The notes below the pieces were generated by a model. It had not been told where the DNA came from. It was given only the letters and a program-made list of their open reading frames with translations, and made no database searches. The position numbers were made by a program, and so were the translations under genes. Below are positions 52,869 through 60,949 of a stretch of 64,000 nucleotides of DNA, in pieces. The first letter of the stretch is position 1. Each line of letters begins with the position of its first letter. The DNA comes from Bacteroidetes bacterium GWF2_38_335 (GTDB taxonomy: Bacteria > Bacteroidota > Bacteroidia > Bacteroidales > GWF2-38-335), in NCBI GenBank assembly GCA_001769535.1, contig MEOH01000022.1, forward strand, positions 1 to 64,000. The letters run 5' to 3'.

Positions 52869-53990
52869 ATGGAAAAGTTAAAAGTTCTGGTTGTTGATGA
52901 TGAACCCGGCATCCGCTCGGGCATCGAAAGGATTCTCAGAACTTTTTCTGTAGGATTCCCCTTCCTCGCCGAAGATTTCAGCTTTGACATCATCGAAGCA
53001 GGATCGGGCGAGAAAGCCATCGAAATCATCAATGCTGAAAAAATGGACATAGTCCTTCTGGATAATAAATTACCCGGAATCTATGGAATTGACGTGCTGG
53101 AATACATCAACAAAAACCAACCCGACATTTCGGTCATGATGATTACTTCCTATGCTTCTCTCGATTTGGCCGTAAAAGCCACAAACAACGGGGCATACAA
53201 TTTTATGCCAAAGCCGTTTACTCCACAGGAACTGAAAGCATCCATCGAAAGCATCACCAAACATCTGTTCCTGAAAAGGATGACCAAAAAAATGAACGAA
53301 ACCGGAAAACAAATCAGATTTCAGTTTCTTTCAGTTTTGTCGCATGAACTCAAATCGCCACTCAACGCCATTGACGGATATCTCAAAATCATGAAAGATA
53401 AACAGGTGGGCGAAAACATCGAAGATTACATGGTGATGATTGACCGGTCAATGGAACGCATCAAAGGAATGAGAACCCTGATCATGGATCTGCTTGATCT
53501 CACAAAAATCGAATCGGGCAAGAAAAACCGCGACATCACAATGGTCGATCTTTACGAAGTAGCCCGGTTGGCAATTGATACTGTTGAGCCATTGGCCATA
53601 CAGAAAAATATTAAAGTTCATTTGAATGCCGAAGAAAATATCTGGCTGAAAACCGATAAGGATGAGATGGACATTGTCTTCAACAACCTTATTTCGAATG
53701 CGGTGAAATATAACCGTGATGGCGGCTCGGTTAATGTGAACATTAAAAAAACTGATACAGCTATAACATTCTCAGTCGAAGATACCGGCATCGGAATGGA
53801 TGAGGAAGAAGTATCCCGGCTTTTTGGTGAATTCGTAAGGATCAAAAATGCCAAAACTAAAAATATTACAGGTTCCGGTTTGGGCTTGTCCATTGCAAAA
53901 AAAATGGTTGAACTGAATAACGGAACCATTACGTTAGAATCAAAACCCGATGTGGGCACAAAATTTACTGTAGTAATTCCTGAAAATTAA
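52869..53990 (+). CDS. Receiver-histidine kinase hybrid
   Basis: A 373-residue protein with an N-terminal receiver (VVDDEPG at residues 8-14, phospho-acceptor Asp65 in VLLDNKLPG, lysine in MPKPF near 115), a short coiled linker, HisKA with His159 (LSVLSHELKSPLN) and a HATPase domain (NNLISNAVKYN, DTGIGM, GSGLGL). There is no input sensor and no membrane segment, so it probably takes its signal as phosphate or as a conformation from a partner, plausibly the hydrogenase-linked kinase and the lone receiver upstream. It precedes hydG by five bases. Confidence 0.9.
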   Translation: MEKLKVLVVDDEPGIRSGIERILRTFSVGFPFLAEDFSFDIIEAGSGEKAIEIINAEKMDIVLLDNKLPGIYGIDVLEYINKNQPDISVMMITSYASLDLAVKATNNGAYNFMPKPFTPQELKASIESITKHLFLKRMTKKMNETGKQIRFQFLSVLSHELKSPLNAIDGYLKIMKDKQVGENIEDYMVMIDRSMERIKGMRTLIMDLLDLTKIESGKKNRDITMVDLYEVARLAIDTVEPLAIQKNIKVHLNAEENIWLKTDKDEMDIVFNNLISNAVKYNRDGGSVNVNIKKTDTAITFSVEDTGIGMDEEEVSRLFGEFVRIKNAKTKNITGSGLGLSIAKKMVELNNGTITLESKPDVGTKFTVVIPEN

Positions 53991-53995
53991 CCGCC

Positions 53996-55423
53996 ATGAA
54001 ATTCAATCCGCAGCAATACCGAATAAAAGATGAACCGGGCGTTCCGTTCATCGATCCTGTGGAAATACAGGAAATTATCGATGGCACAGAATCATCTGTT
54101 GAAAAAGTCAGCACAGTGATTGCCAGATCATTTGCCAAGGAACGCCTCAGCATGCAGGATGTGGCTGTTTTAATCAATGCCAGGGATAGCGTTTCAAAGC
54201 AACTGATCAGGGATTCGGCAAAAGAACTGAAAAAACGTATTTATGGAAACAGAATAGTGCTTTTTGCTCCGCTGTATGTTGGAAATTTGTGCAGCAACAA
54301 CTGTTCATACTGCGGATTCAGAGCATCAAATACCGATGCAGTCAGAAAAACCCTCACAGAAAGTGAGCTGATTGAAAACGTCAAAGCCCTTGAGGAAAAC
54401 GGACAAAAACGATTGATTCTGGTTTTTGGCGAACACAGGAATTACTCTCCCGAATTTATTGCCAATGCAGTTAAAACTGTTTATGGCGTGAAATCCGGAA
54501 ACGGAGAAATTCGCAGGGTAAACATCAATGCCGCTCCGCTGGATGAAGAGGGATTCAGAGTTGTAAAGGAAGCCGGTATTGGCACTTATCAGGTTTTTCA
54601 GGAAACATACAACAAATCATCATACGAAAAGTTTCACACTGCCGGAAAAAAGGCAGATTTTAATTACAGATTGGTATCACTGGACAGGGCGATGGTTGCG
54701 GGGATTGACGACGTGGGTATCGGCGCCCTTTTTGGTTTATACGACTGGAGATTTGAAGTTCTTTCACTCATACGTCACGTAAACCACCTGGAAGCTTGTT
54801 TCAATATTGGTCCGCATACCATCTCATTTCCACGCTTGCAAAAAGCCCTCGAAGTGAAAATGGACACCAAATACCTTGTGGATGATGATGACTTTCAGCA
54901 ACTGGTAGCCATATTAAGACTGGCTGTTCCTTATACCGGAATGATTCTCACTGCACGTGAAAGTGAAAAAGTCAGAAAAGAAGTGCTGCAATATGGTTGC
55001 TCCCAGATTGATGCCGGAACAAAAATTGAAATCGGTGCTTATGCCGGAAAATTCAGGGAAAATCAGGAACTCAACCGCGAACAGTTTTACATCAATGACA
55101 ACCGCTCATTGGGCGATGTGGTAAGAGAACTGATCGATGACGGTTATCTGCCTTCATTCTGCACCGCTTGTTACAGAAAGGGCAGGACAGGAGAACATTT
55201 TATGGAGTTTTCGGTTCCGGGATTTATCAAAAGATTTTGCACTGCCAACGCAATCCTCACACTGGCCGAATACATCTGCGATTATGCCGATGAAAAAACT
55301 GCCGAAAAAGGATGGAAGCTGGTGGAAAAAAACCTTGAGGAACTGAAGGATTTTCGCGATACCGACGAACTCAAATCCCGCATCGAAAAAATCAAATCAG
55401 GTCAACGCGATTTGTATTATTAA
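53996..55423 (+). CDS. hydG: [FeFe]-hydrogenase maturase HydG
   Basis: This 475-residue radical SAM enzyme has the cluster motif CSNNCSYC (Cys99, 103, 106) and the C-terminal second-cluster motif CTACYRKG...FC (Cys389, Cys392 and Cys415, spaced C-x2-C-x22-C). HydG cleaves tyrosine to give CO and cyanide ligands on an iron synthon for the H-cluster diiron site. Length matches the family. It opens the maturation part of the locus, five bases after the hybrid kinase, and serves both the enzyme hydA and presumably the sensory H domain. Confidence 0.97.
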   Translation: MKFNPQQYRIKDEPGVPFIDPVEIQEIIDGTESSVEKVSTVIARSFAKERLSMQDVAVLINARDSVSKQLIRDSAKELKKRIYGNRIVLFAPLYVGNLCSNNCSYCGFRASNTDAVRKTLTESELIENVKALEENGQKRLILVFGEHRNYSPEFIANAVKTVYGVKSGNGEIRRVNINAAPLDEEGFRVVKEAGIGTYQVFQETYNKSSYEKFHTAGKKADFNYRLVSLDRAMVAGIDDVGIGALFGLYDWRFEVLSLIRHVNHLEACFNIGPHTISFPRLQKALEVKMDTKYLVDDDDFQQLVAILRLAVPYTGMILTARESEKVRKEVLQYGCSQIDAGTKIEIGAYAGKFRENQELNREQFYINDNRSLGDVVRELIDDGYLPSFCTACYRKGRTGEHFMEFSVPGFIKRFCTANAILTLAEYICDYADEKTAEKGWKLVEKNLEELKDFRDTDELKSRIEKIKSGQRDLYY

Positions 55424-55585
55424 GGAGATTGTAATATGATAAAACAAGGGTTATATAAATTCGCTTTTTCAAGGCATGACAAAATTTTTAAACCTTGTCC
55501 CGACAGTAAATATCGGGATGAGGATTTAGAAATTTTGGCATAACGAAGAAAAAGTAGAATTTAGATAAGCCGCTATGAAAATGCC
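55424..55585. other. hydG-hydF spacer with palindrome
   Basis: A 160-base spacer, long for this operon, containing TCCCGACAGTAAATATCGGGA at 55498-55518, a variant of the TCCCGA palindrome family. No gene. Confidence 0.6.
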
Positions 55586-56821
55586 ATGAACAAAGGAAAG
55601 GATCTTAAACCCCACATCGGAATCTTCGGCCGCACAAACAACGGCAAAAGCTCCTTCATCAACAACCTGACCGGACAAAGGGTTGCGATAGTATCAGATG
55701 TTCCCGGAACCACCACCGACCCAGTGAAAAAATCCATGGAAATATTCGGAATTGGTCCGGCAATAATTATTGACACCGCCGGAATGGATGATGAAAGTCA
55801 GCTCGGAAAAATGCGCGTTGAAAAAACAATGGATGTGCTCAAACTCATCGATGCGGCCGTACTGCTGATTTCAGAAAACAGGTTTGATGAGCCGGAAATC
55901 GAAATGATCAACAGTTTCGCAGAATTCGACATCCCATTTGTGGTGGTGCACAACAAATCAGACCTTGAAGAAATAAAACTTGAAACCATAGAGAAAATAA
56001 GGGCATTTACCACAAGCGCAGTCATCGATTTCTGCAGCATGACATTAAACCAGAACGAAGAGCTGATCGAAGCCCTGAAAAAAACCATTCCCGTCACTGC
56101 TTACCAAAAACCCTCTCTTTTCAAAGGCATGATCAAAGACAAAGATGTGGTGTTGCTGGTAACACCCATCGACTCGGAAGCCCCCGACGGCAGAATGATC
56201 CTGCCGCAGGTAATGGCACTCCGCGATGTTCTCGACAACCATTGTATTTGCATTATTGTCAGGGAAACAGAACTGGAGGATTTTTTCAAACTTGGAATAA
56301 AACCCGCTTTGGTGGTCACCGACAGCCAGGCGTTTAAGTTTGTCTCTTCGATTGTGCCAAAGGAAATTCCGCTCACAGGATTTAGTATCGCCTTTGCCCG
56401 TCTGAAAGGAAATTTCGAACATTTTATTAAGGGAACTCCGGCCATTGACAAGCTTAAAAACGGCGACAAAGTTTTGATACTCGAATCATGCACCCATCAG
56501 GTAAGCTGCGAAGATATCGGTCGGCATAAACTTCCCGACTGGATCAGAAAACACACCGGAAAAGAGATTGAATTCGAAATTGTTGCGGGGATAGACAACC
56601 GGTCAACTATAAACGAAAAATATGCTTTGGTAATTCAATGTGGTGGATGCGTGGCAACCGAAAAACAAGTAGTTAACAAACTGAAACCATTCATTGAAAA
56701 AGGGATTCCGGTTACCAACTACGGCATGGCCATTGCCTGGATGAACGGAATTTTTACCCGTGCCACTAATATGTACCGCATTCCTAACCCCGGCATTCAG
56801 GCCGGGGATATTGACAGGTAA
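55586..56821 (+). CDS. hydF: [FeFe]-hydrogenase maturase GTPase HydF
   Basis: A 411-residue GTPase and scaffold. The N-terminal GTPase has GRTNNGKSS (residues 15-23), GTTTDP (41-46), DTAG (63-66) and NKSD (123-126). The C-terminal cluster-binding domain has Cys302-x-His304 and Cys352-x2-Cys355 (QCGGC; many HydF proteins read HCGGC there). HydF carries the diiron precursor to the apo-hydrogenase. The last eleven residues (NPGIQAGDIDR) and stop codon are encoded by a CCCCGG hairpin repeat found elsewhere in the window as non-coding DNA, so the natural C-terminus has been replaced. Confidence 0.95.
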   Translation: MNKGKDLKPHIGIFGRTNNGKSSFINNLTGQRVAIVSDVPGTTTDPVKKSMEIFGIGPAIIIDTAGMDDESQLGKMRVEKTMDVLKLIDAAVLLISENRFDEPEIEMINSFAEFDIPFVVVHNKSDLEEIKLETIEKIRAFTTSAVIDFCSMTLNQNEELIEALKKTIPVTAYQKPSLFKGMIKDKDVVLLVTPIDSEAPDGRMILPQVMALRDVLDNHCICIIVRETELEDFFKLGIKPALVVTDSQAFKFVSSIVPKEIPLTGFSIAFARLKGNFEHFIKGTPAIDKLKNGDKVLILESCTHQVSCEDIGRHKLPDWIRKHTGKEIEFEIVAGIDNRSTINEKYALVIQCGGCVATEKQVVNKLKPFIEKGIPVTNYGMAIAWMNGIFTRATNMYRIPNPGIQAGDIDR

Positions 56822-56986
56822 AAAAGCCTGAAAGGTAGCTTAATACAGCCTGGGGATACTGATAGGTTAATAGGCCTGAAAGGCCGACTCAATTCAGCCC
56901 GGGGCAACGCCCTGGGTTGAAAAACAGACATAAAAACCGCCGGCCGTGAAGATTATAAAAACAAAAAAGTTTATTCCGGCGGAAAA
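56786..56986 (+). repeat. Hairpin module M4 overlapping hydF 3' end
   Basis: CCCCGGCATTCAGGCCGGGG (56788-56807) lies inside the hydF coding end; then come a GGCCTGAAAGGCC segment, an AGCCCGGGGCAACGCCCTGGGTT hairpin (about 56898-56920) and the ACCGCCGGCC...TTCCGGCGGAAA hairpin (56936-56985). The order resembles M1 and M2 except for the inserted middle hairpin. Confidence 0.8.
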
Positions 56987-57011
56987 ATAGAGGCAGCTAA
57001 TAGAAACAAAA

Positions 57012-58103
57012 ATGAAACCACAAGAAATAACAGATATCATCCAAAAACCCCTTCACTTCCTCAGTGACATCATCACCCTTTTATCCCTGCAAGGCGATGA
57101 AATGAACCTGTTATTCAAAAAAGCCCGCGAAATAAAAGAAAAACACGTTGGCAACGAGGTGTATCTCCGCGGATTAATCGAATATTCAAACATCTGCGCC
57201 AAAGATTGCCACTACTGCGGAATCAGAAAAAGCAACCACGAATGCCGGCGTTACCGGATGACCGATGCCGATGTTCTCGAAGCCGTTCATTTTGCCTGCA
57301 AAAATAATATTCAATCTATTGTCATCCAGTCGGGGGAACTCAGCTCGCCCGAATTTGTTCAATGCATGACCGGACTGCTTGAAAATATTAGAAAATATAT
57401 AGGAAACGATCTGGGCATCACCCTTTCCTGCGGTGAGCAAAGTAAAGAAACCTATGAAAGGTGGAAAAAGGCCGGAGCCACAAGGTATCTGCTAAGAATA
57501 GAAACCACCAACAGGGAACTGTACGAAAAAATCCATCCGAAGAATAAATTGCACAGCTTCGATTCACGACTTGATGCATTGAAACAAATTCAAAAATGCG
57601 GGTTTCAAACCGGGACCGGAGTCATGATCGGACTGCCCGGTCAAACCGTCGAAGACCTGGCCAGTGACATCCTTTTCATGCACGACATGGACATTGACAT
57701 GTGCGGTATGGGTCCGTATGTTGAGAGCATCAACACTCCTCTGTACGAAAGGAAAAGCGAAATTCCCGATGCCGAAACCCGCAGCGACCTCACATTAAAA
57801 ATGATTGCCGTTTTGAGGATTGTAATGAAAGACATCAATATTGCCTCCACCACCGCTTTGCAAACATTGAACCCCAATGGCAAAAAAAATGCGCTTCTTG
57901 TGGGTGCCAATGTCATCATGCCCAACATAACACCAATAAAATGCAAAACCGACTACAATCTGTACACAGGAAAACCCGGCAGTTTCAACACCCGTGAAGC
58001 TGAGCTGGAAAACACCTTTAACATCATATCCGCTGCCGGTACTGAGCCGAATAATGGAAAAAGGGGGGATTCGGTTAGATTTTTGAGGAGAAATAATCCC
58101 TGA
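57012..58103 (+). CDS. hydE: [FeFe]-hydrogenase maturase HydE
   Basis: A 363-residue radical SAM enzyme with the cluster motif CAKDCHYC (Cys62, 66, 69), SGELSS near residue 117 and the TIM-barrel strand IGLPGQTVEDLA near 208. HydE acts after HydG on the iron-CO-CN synthon on the way to the azadithiolate-bridged diiron unit. It lies after a repeat-filled gap of 190 bases following hydF, and is the last gene of the hydrogenase locus. No terminator with a T run is clear after it. Confidence 0.95.
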   Translation: MKPQEITDIIQKPLHFLSDIITLLSLQGDEMNLLFKKAREIKEKHVGNEVYLRGLIEYSNICAKDCHYCGIRKSNHECRRYRMTDADVLEAVHFACKNNIQSIVIQSGELSSPEFVQCMTGLLENIRKYIGNDLGITLSCGEQSKETYERWKKAGATRYLLRIETTNRELYEKIHPKNKLHSFDSRLDALKQIQKCGFQTGTGVMIGLPGQTVEDLASDILFMHDMDIDMCGMGPYVESINTPLYERKSEIPDAETRSDLTLKMIAVLRIVMKDINIASTTALQTLNPNGKKNALLVGANVIMPNITPIKCKTDYNLYTGKPGSFNTREAELENTFNIISAAGTEPNNGKRGDSVRFLRRNNP

Positions 58104-58642
58104 TTCTTCATAATAATGAAATTCAAATTATCCTTATGACGGATAAACAACAATAACTGTGGTTGCCAAAACAAGGAAAAAACCTGAGTTAATGCTCTGT
58201 TTTTGTTGAGCAAAATACAACCAATTAAGGTACAAATATAATCCCTAATAATATCACGTACAAAAACAAATGTAATATTAAGCAATATTACGTATTTTGT
58301 TAAATAATGTTTTTTAACACAATCTAAAATTAGCATGAGCGTTTTTTTTTTTTGAATTTTTGTACCATTGTAGAACATATTTTTATACCGGTAAAATCAT
58401 ATAGTTTTTTTAAGCGGAAGCCGAAAAGCTTAGAGAGAGTAGGTGAATTATAAAACATTTTTTATGAAAAAAGTATTTATTTGTGAGACTTAAATTTCAG
58501 GAGTGAGCGAACTGAAATTTATTAGTCGAACAACCCTCGACAAAGAAATTTGTCGGGGTAAAAGAGATTAATACTCCGCCCCTTGGGGCGAATAGAAAAA
58601 TGTGCTTTATTGATACCCCGTCTGCTTGCAGCGGGGTAGTTC
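58104..58642. repeat. Non-coding region with serial hairpins
   Basis: An AT-rich part contains GTAATATTAAGCAATATTAC (58272-58291), a near-perfect palindrome. From about 58489 there are four consecutive hairpins: AAATTTCAG...CTGAAATTT, CCTCGACAAAGAAATTTGTCGGGG, CCGCCCCTTGGGGCG and TACCCCGTCTGCTTGCAGCGGGGTA, the last ending a few bases before the lipoprotein frame at 58643. No gene. Confidence 0.65.
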
Positions 58643-59425
58643 ATTAAGACAATTGCTATTTTTGTTTATTTATTTGCAATATTTAATATAACTAATTGTT
58701 CAAAGGATGAATTTGCTGAATTGGAACAAAGCAGGTTTGTATTAAAAAATGAATGTGATGTTTCGGTAGGATTATTACATAATAGGGGCCTTGAATTAAT
58801 TTATAATGAACTAAAAAACAACCCCGAACTGCTCAATGGATGGTCTTATGGGAATGAAACCTTAGTTCCGCTGACAAAAATATTTTTAAAAACTGTTTAT
58901 GAAAATGATGAATTGGAATCTGCATTGTTGGGCGCTGAGGAGGTAAATGCTCAGGTTCAATTAGCGGACAGGGATTATTTGGCTTATATTTCCAATTGTG
59001 GAGCAAGCAATGAAGTAAAAGAAATTATTATTGAAATGTTTGATTTCAACAATTCCAGAATAACTCTTGAGTCTGTTGAATTATCTGTAAAAAACGCAAA
59101 GATTAAAGCAGAGAAATTAAATAGGATTGATAAAGAAATTGTTTTATATTCATCCGAAATTTATTTATATTCCTGTTATTACTGGAGCCAAAATGCAACA
59201 AAATGGTTTAAATTATTTGATGAAACAATAACTTCAGATCAGACAAAAGATTTTTGGGTTGATTTAGGAAAGGGTGATGCAATCGGTGCAGTAACTGGTG
59301 CAATGGCTGGAGCAATTGCTGGTGGTGGTGTTGGTGCTGGACCAGGTGCTTTAGGCGGTGGATTAATTGGCTCTGCAGCAGTTTGTTTAGATAGTGCTAT
59401 TGATTGGGTAGTAGGTTTATTTTAA
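58643..59425 (+). CDS. Lipoprotein with lost start codon and glycine-zipper tail
   Basis: The frame opens with ATT, not ATG, and reads I-K-T-I-A-I-F-V, then a hydrophobic stretch and the lipobox ITNC, a normal lipoprotein signal if the first codon were ATG. No other ATG, GTG or TTG lies before the lipobox; the first TTG (58721) is past it. The mature part (about 240 residues) is helical with a glycine-zipper hydrophobic tail (GAVTGAMAGAIAGGGVGAG). The gene may start at ATT or be inactivated. A small two-helix membrane protein gene follows nine bases later. Function unknown. Confidence 0.55.
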   Translation: MKTIAIFVYLFAIFNITNCSKDEFAELEQSRFVLKNECDVSVGLLHNRGLELIYNELKNNPELLNGWSYGNETLVPLTKIFLKTVYENDELESALLGAEEVNAQVQLADRDYLAYISNCGASNEVKEIIIEMFDFNNSRITLESVELSVKNAKIKAEKLNRIDKEIVLYSSEIYLYSCYYWSQNATKWFKLFDETITSDQTKDFWVDLGKGDAIGAVTGAMAGAIAGGGVGAGPGALGGGLIGSAAVCLDSAIDWVVGLF

Positions 59426-59434
59426 TAAAAAAAT

Positions 59435-59635
59435 ATGAATTATAAAGAATTTAGCGTATTGGTTTTCCTGTTTATCAGTTCAATTACAGGAAGTATTTAC
59501 AGATTGATCAACAATTGTGAAAACGAGAATTTCACCAAACTGGTAATTTTAAATTTGGTTTTTATTGGTTTCTCATTTTTGGTTTCATTTATTGCTTTTA
59601 AATATTTTCTGAAGAAGAAAAAAAGCAAAAATTAA
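59435..59635 (+). CDS. Small two-helix membrane protein
   Basis: A 66-residue protein with two hydrophobic helices (FSVLVFLFISSITGSIYRL and LVILNLVFIGFSFLVSFIAF) and a basic tail (KKKKSKN). No family recognised. Its place nine bases after a glycine-zipper lipoprotein suggests the two work together; toxin-immunity pairing is possible but unproven. A terminator follows. Confidence 0.55.
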   Translation: MNYKEFSVLVFLFISSITGSIYRLINNCENENFTKLVILNLVFIGFSFLVSFIAFKYFLKKKKSKN

Positions 59636-59655
59636 CATTCATATCAAACTGAAGA

Positions 59656-59683
59656 ATAACCCAGGCCTTAATGCCTGGGTTAT
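59656..59683 (+). terminator. Hairpin terminator
   Basis: ATAACCCAGGC-CTTAAT-GCCTGGGTTAT, a perfect 11-base stem shortly after the small membrane protein gene. The T run is poor, so termination efficiency is uncertain. Confidence 0.6.
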
Positions 59684-59822
59684 ATAATGGATGTACAGAG
59701 AGGCTTTTAGACCTAACAAAAAATGTTATTTGGTCAGTAGTGAAAAACAATAAGGTTTGTTCTTCCTGTTTTTTTAATCCATTGCTCATCAATTTTATCT
59801 ATTTTTGAATAAAGATTAAAAA

Positions 59823-60947
59823 ATGAAAACCATGAATTCCATCTTAGTTCTTATAGCCGTGATTGTCCTGGCATGCTCTTCACCAGATAGTAGGGATAAA
59901 AAGCAAACCAATGGGGATAGTGTTAAAGTATTTACTGACGAATGCAGCGACCTCTATCTTTTCGACGGATCATACATCAGTCTGGAAGAGAATATTCTGA
60001 TTAAAATGACCGAAACCCCAAAAACCGATTTTACCAAATGTTCCAAATTTGCCCACAGGTTCGAAAATCCCATAAGCGATACCGTTGAGGCCAACGGCTT
60101 TATGTATTGCCTGGAAAACAACAAGGACAAGAAAAAATATAAGATGCATATTTACAAGGATGGAAAATTGACCAAAACCGTTGACCTGCCTGTGGAAAAT
60201 CCTTTGCCCGAAGTGCATGAATATTACATCCACCTGCTGCCATATAAAAATGATGTGATCATGTTCATGGAAGACATGTACACCACACACTATTTTGTGT
60301 GCAAATACAATTCGGATGGTGATTTGCTTTTGCGAAAAGACATTGAGCATACTTATATTACCCATCCCAATTCCAATGAAAATCATTATAACCGGTATTT
60401 GTATTATTTCGGACTCACATCCAATCAGATGATTTTTACATCCCACATCGCTTTCGCAGATAAATTCAAAACCATTCTTTTATCAATGGATGATTTTGCA
60501 ATCACCGAATATGATAAAACAGCCCATGGGGTAATCCTGGATGAAAATGAAGAAAAATTAATCGGATTTGTCAATGAAGATGAAGGACATTTTACAGTTT
60601 ACATGACCGACAATTCAAAATATGAATTCGATATCAAATACGGCAACCCCGGCTGCGATTTCATCCTGAAAGACAGTCTGCTCTACATCGCAAACTATCA
60701 CCCGATTGCCACAGGATCAAGTCTGCATTGCTTCGATTTTAAAACAAAAAAGATGAAATGGACTGCAGATGTGCTGCAGGTCAATGCTTCGCATTCAGAA
60801 TACTGGAACAAAGTCACCCTGAGCATTTACAAAAGTAAAATCATCATGCAGGGCGATGAGGCAAGCGGTTCCTATCTGCAGATTTTCGATGCCGAATCCG
60901 GAAAGCGTTTGGCGCATTTCGGGAATGTGGGTTTGGGGATGGAATGA
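59823..60947 (+). CDS. Lipoprotein, beta-propeller-like
   Basis: A 374-residue lipoprotein (lipobox VLACSS near residue 18). The mature domain has repeated strand-turn units such as FMYCLENNKDKKKYKMHIYK, LLPYKNDVIMFMED, and LLYIANYHPIATGSSLHCFD, which look like a six- to seven-bladed propeller of the kind found in Bacteroidota BF3164-type lipoproteins. No active site is seen. It is convergent with the hipT gene, with two bases between the stops. Confidence 0.65.
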   Translation: MKTMNSILVLIAVIVLACSSPDSRDKKQTNGDSVKVFTDECSDLYLFDGSYISLEENILIKMTETPKTDFTKCSKFAHRFENPISDTVEANGFMYCLENNKDKKKYKMHIYKDGKLTKTVDLPVENPLPEVHEYYIHLLPYKNDVIMFMEDMYTTHYFVCKYNSDGDLLLRKDIEHTYITHPNSNENHYNRYLYYFGLTSNQMIFTSHIAFADKFKTILLSMDDFAITEYDKTAHGVILDENEEKLIGFVNEDEGHFTVYMTDNSKYEFDIKYGNPGCDFILKDSLLYIANYHPIATGSSLHCFDFKTKKMKWTADVLQVNASHSEYWNKVTLSIYKSKIIMQGDEASGSYLQIFDAESGKRLAHFGNVGLGME

Positions 60948-60949
60948 TT

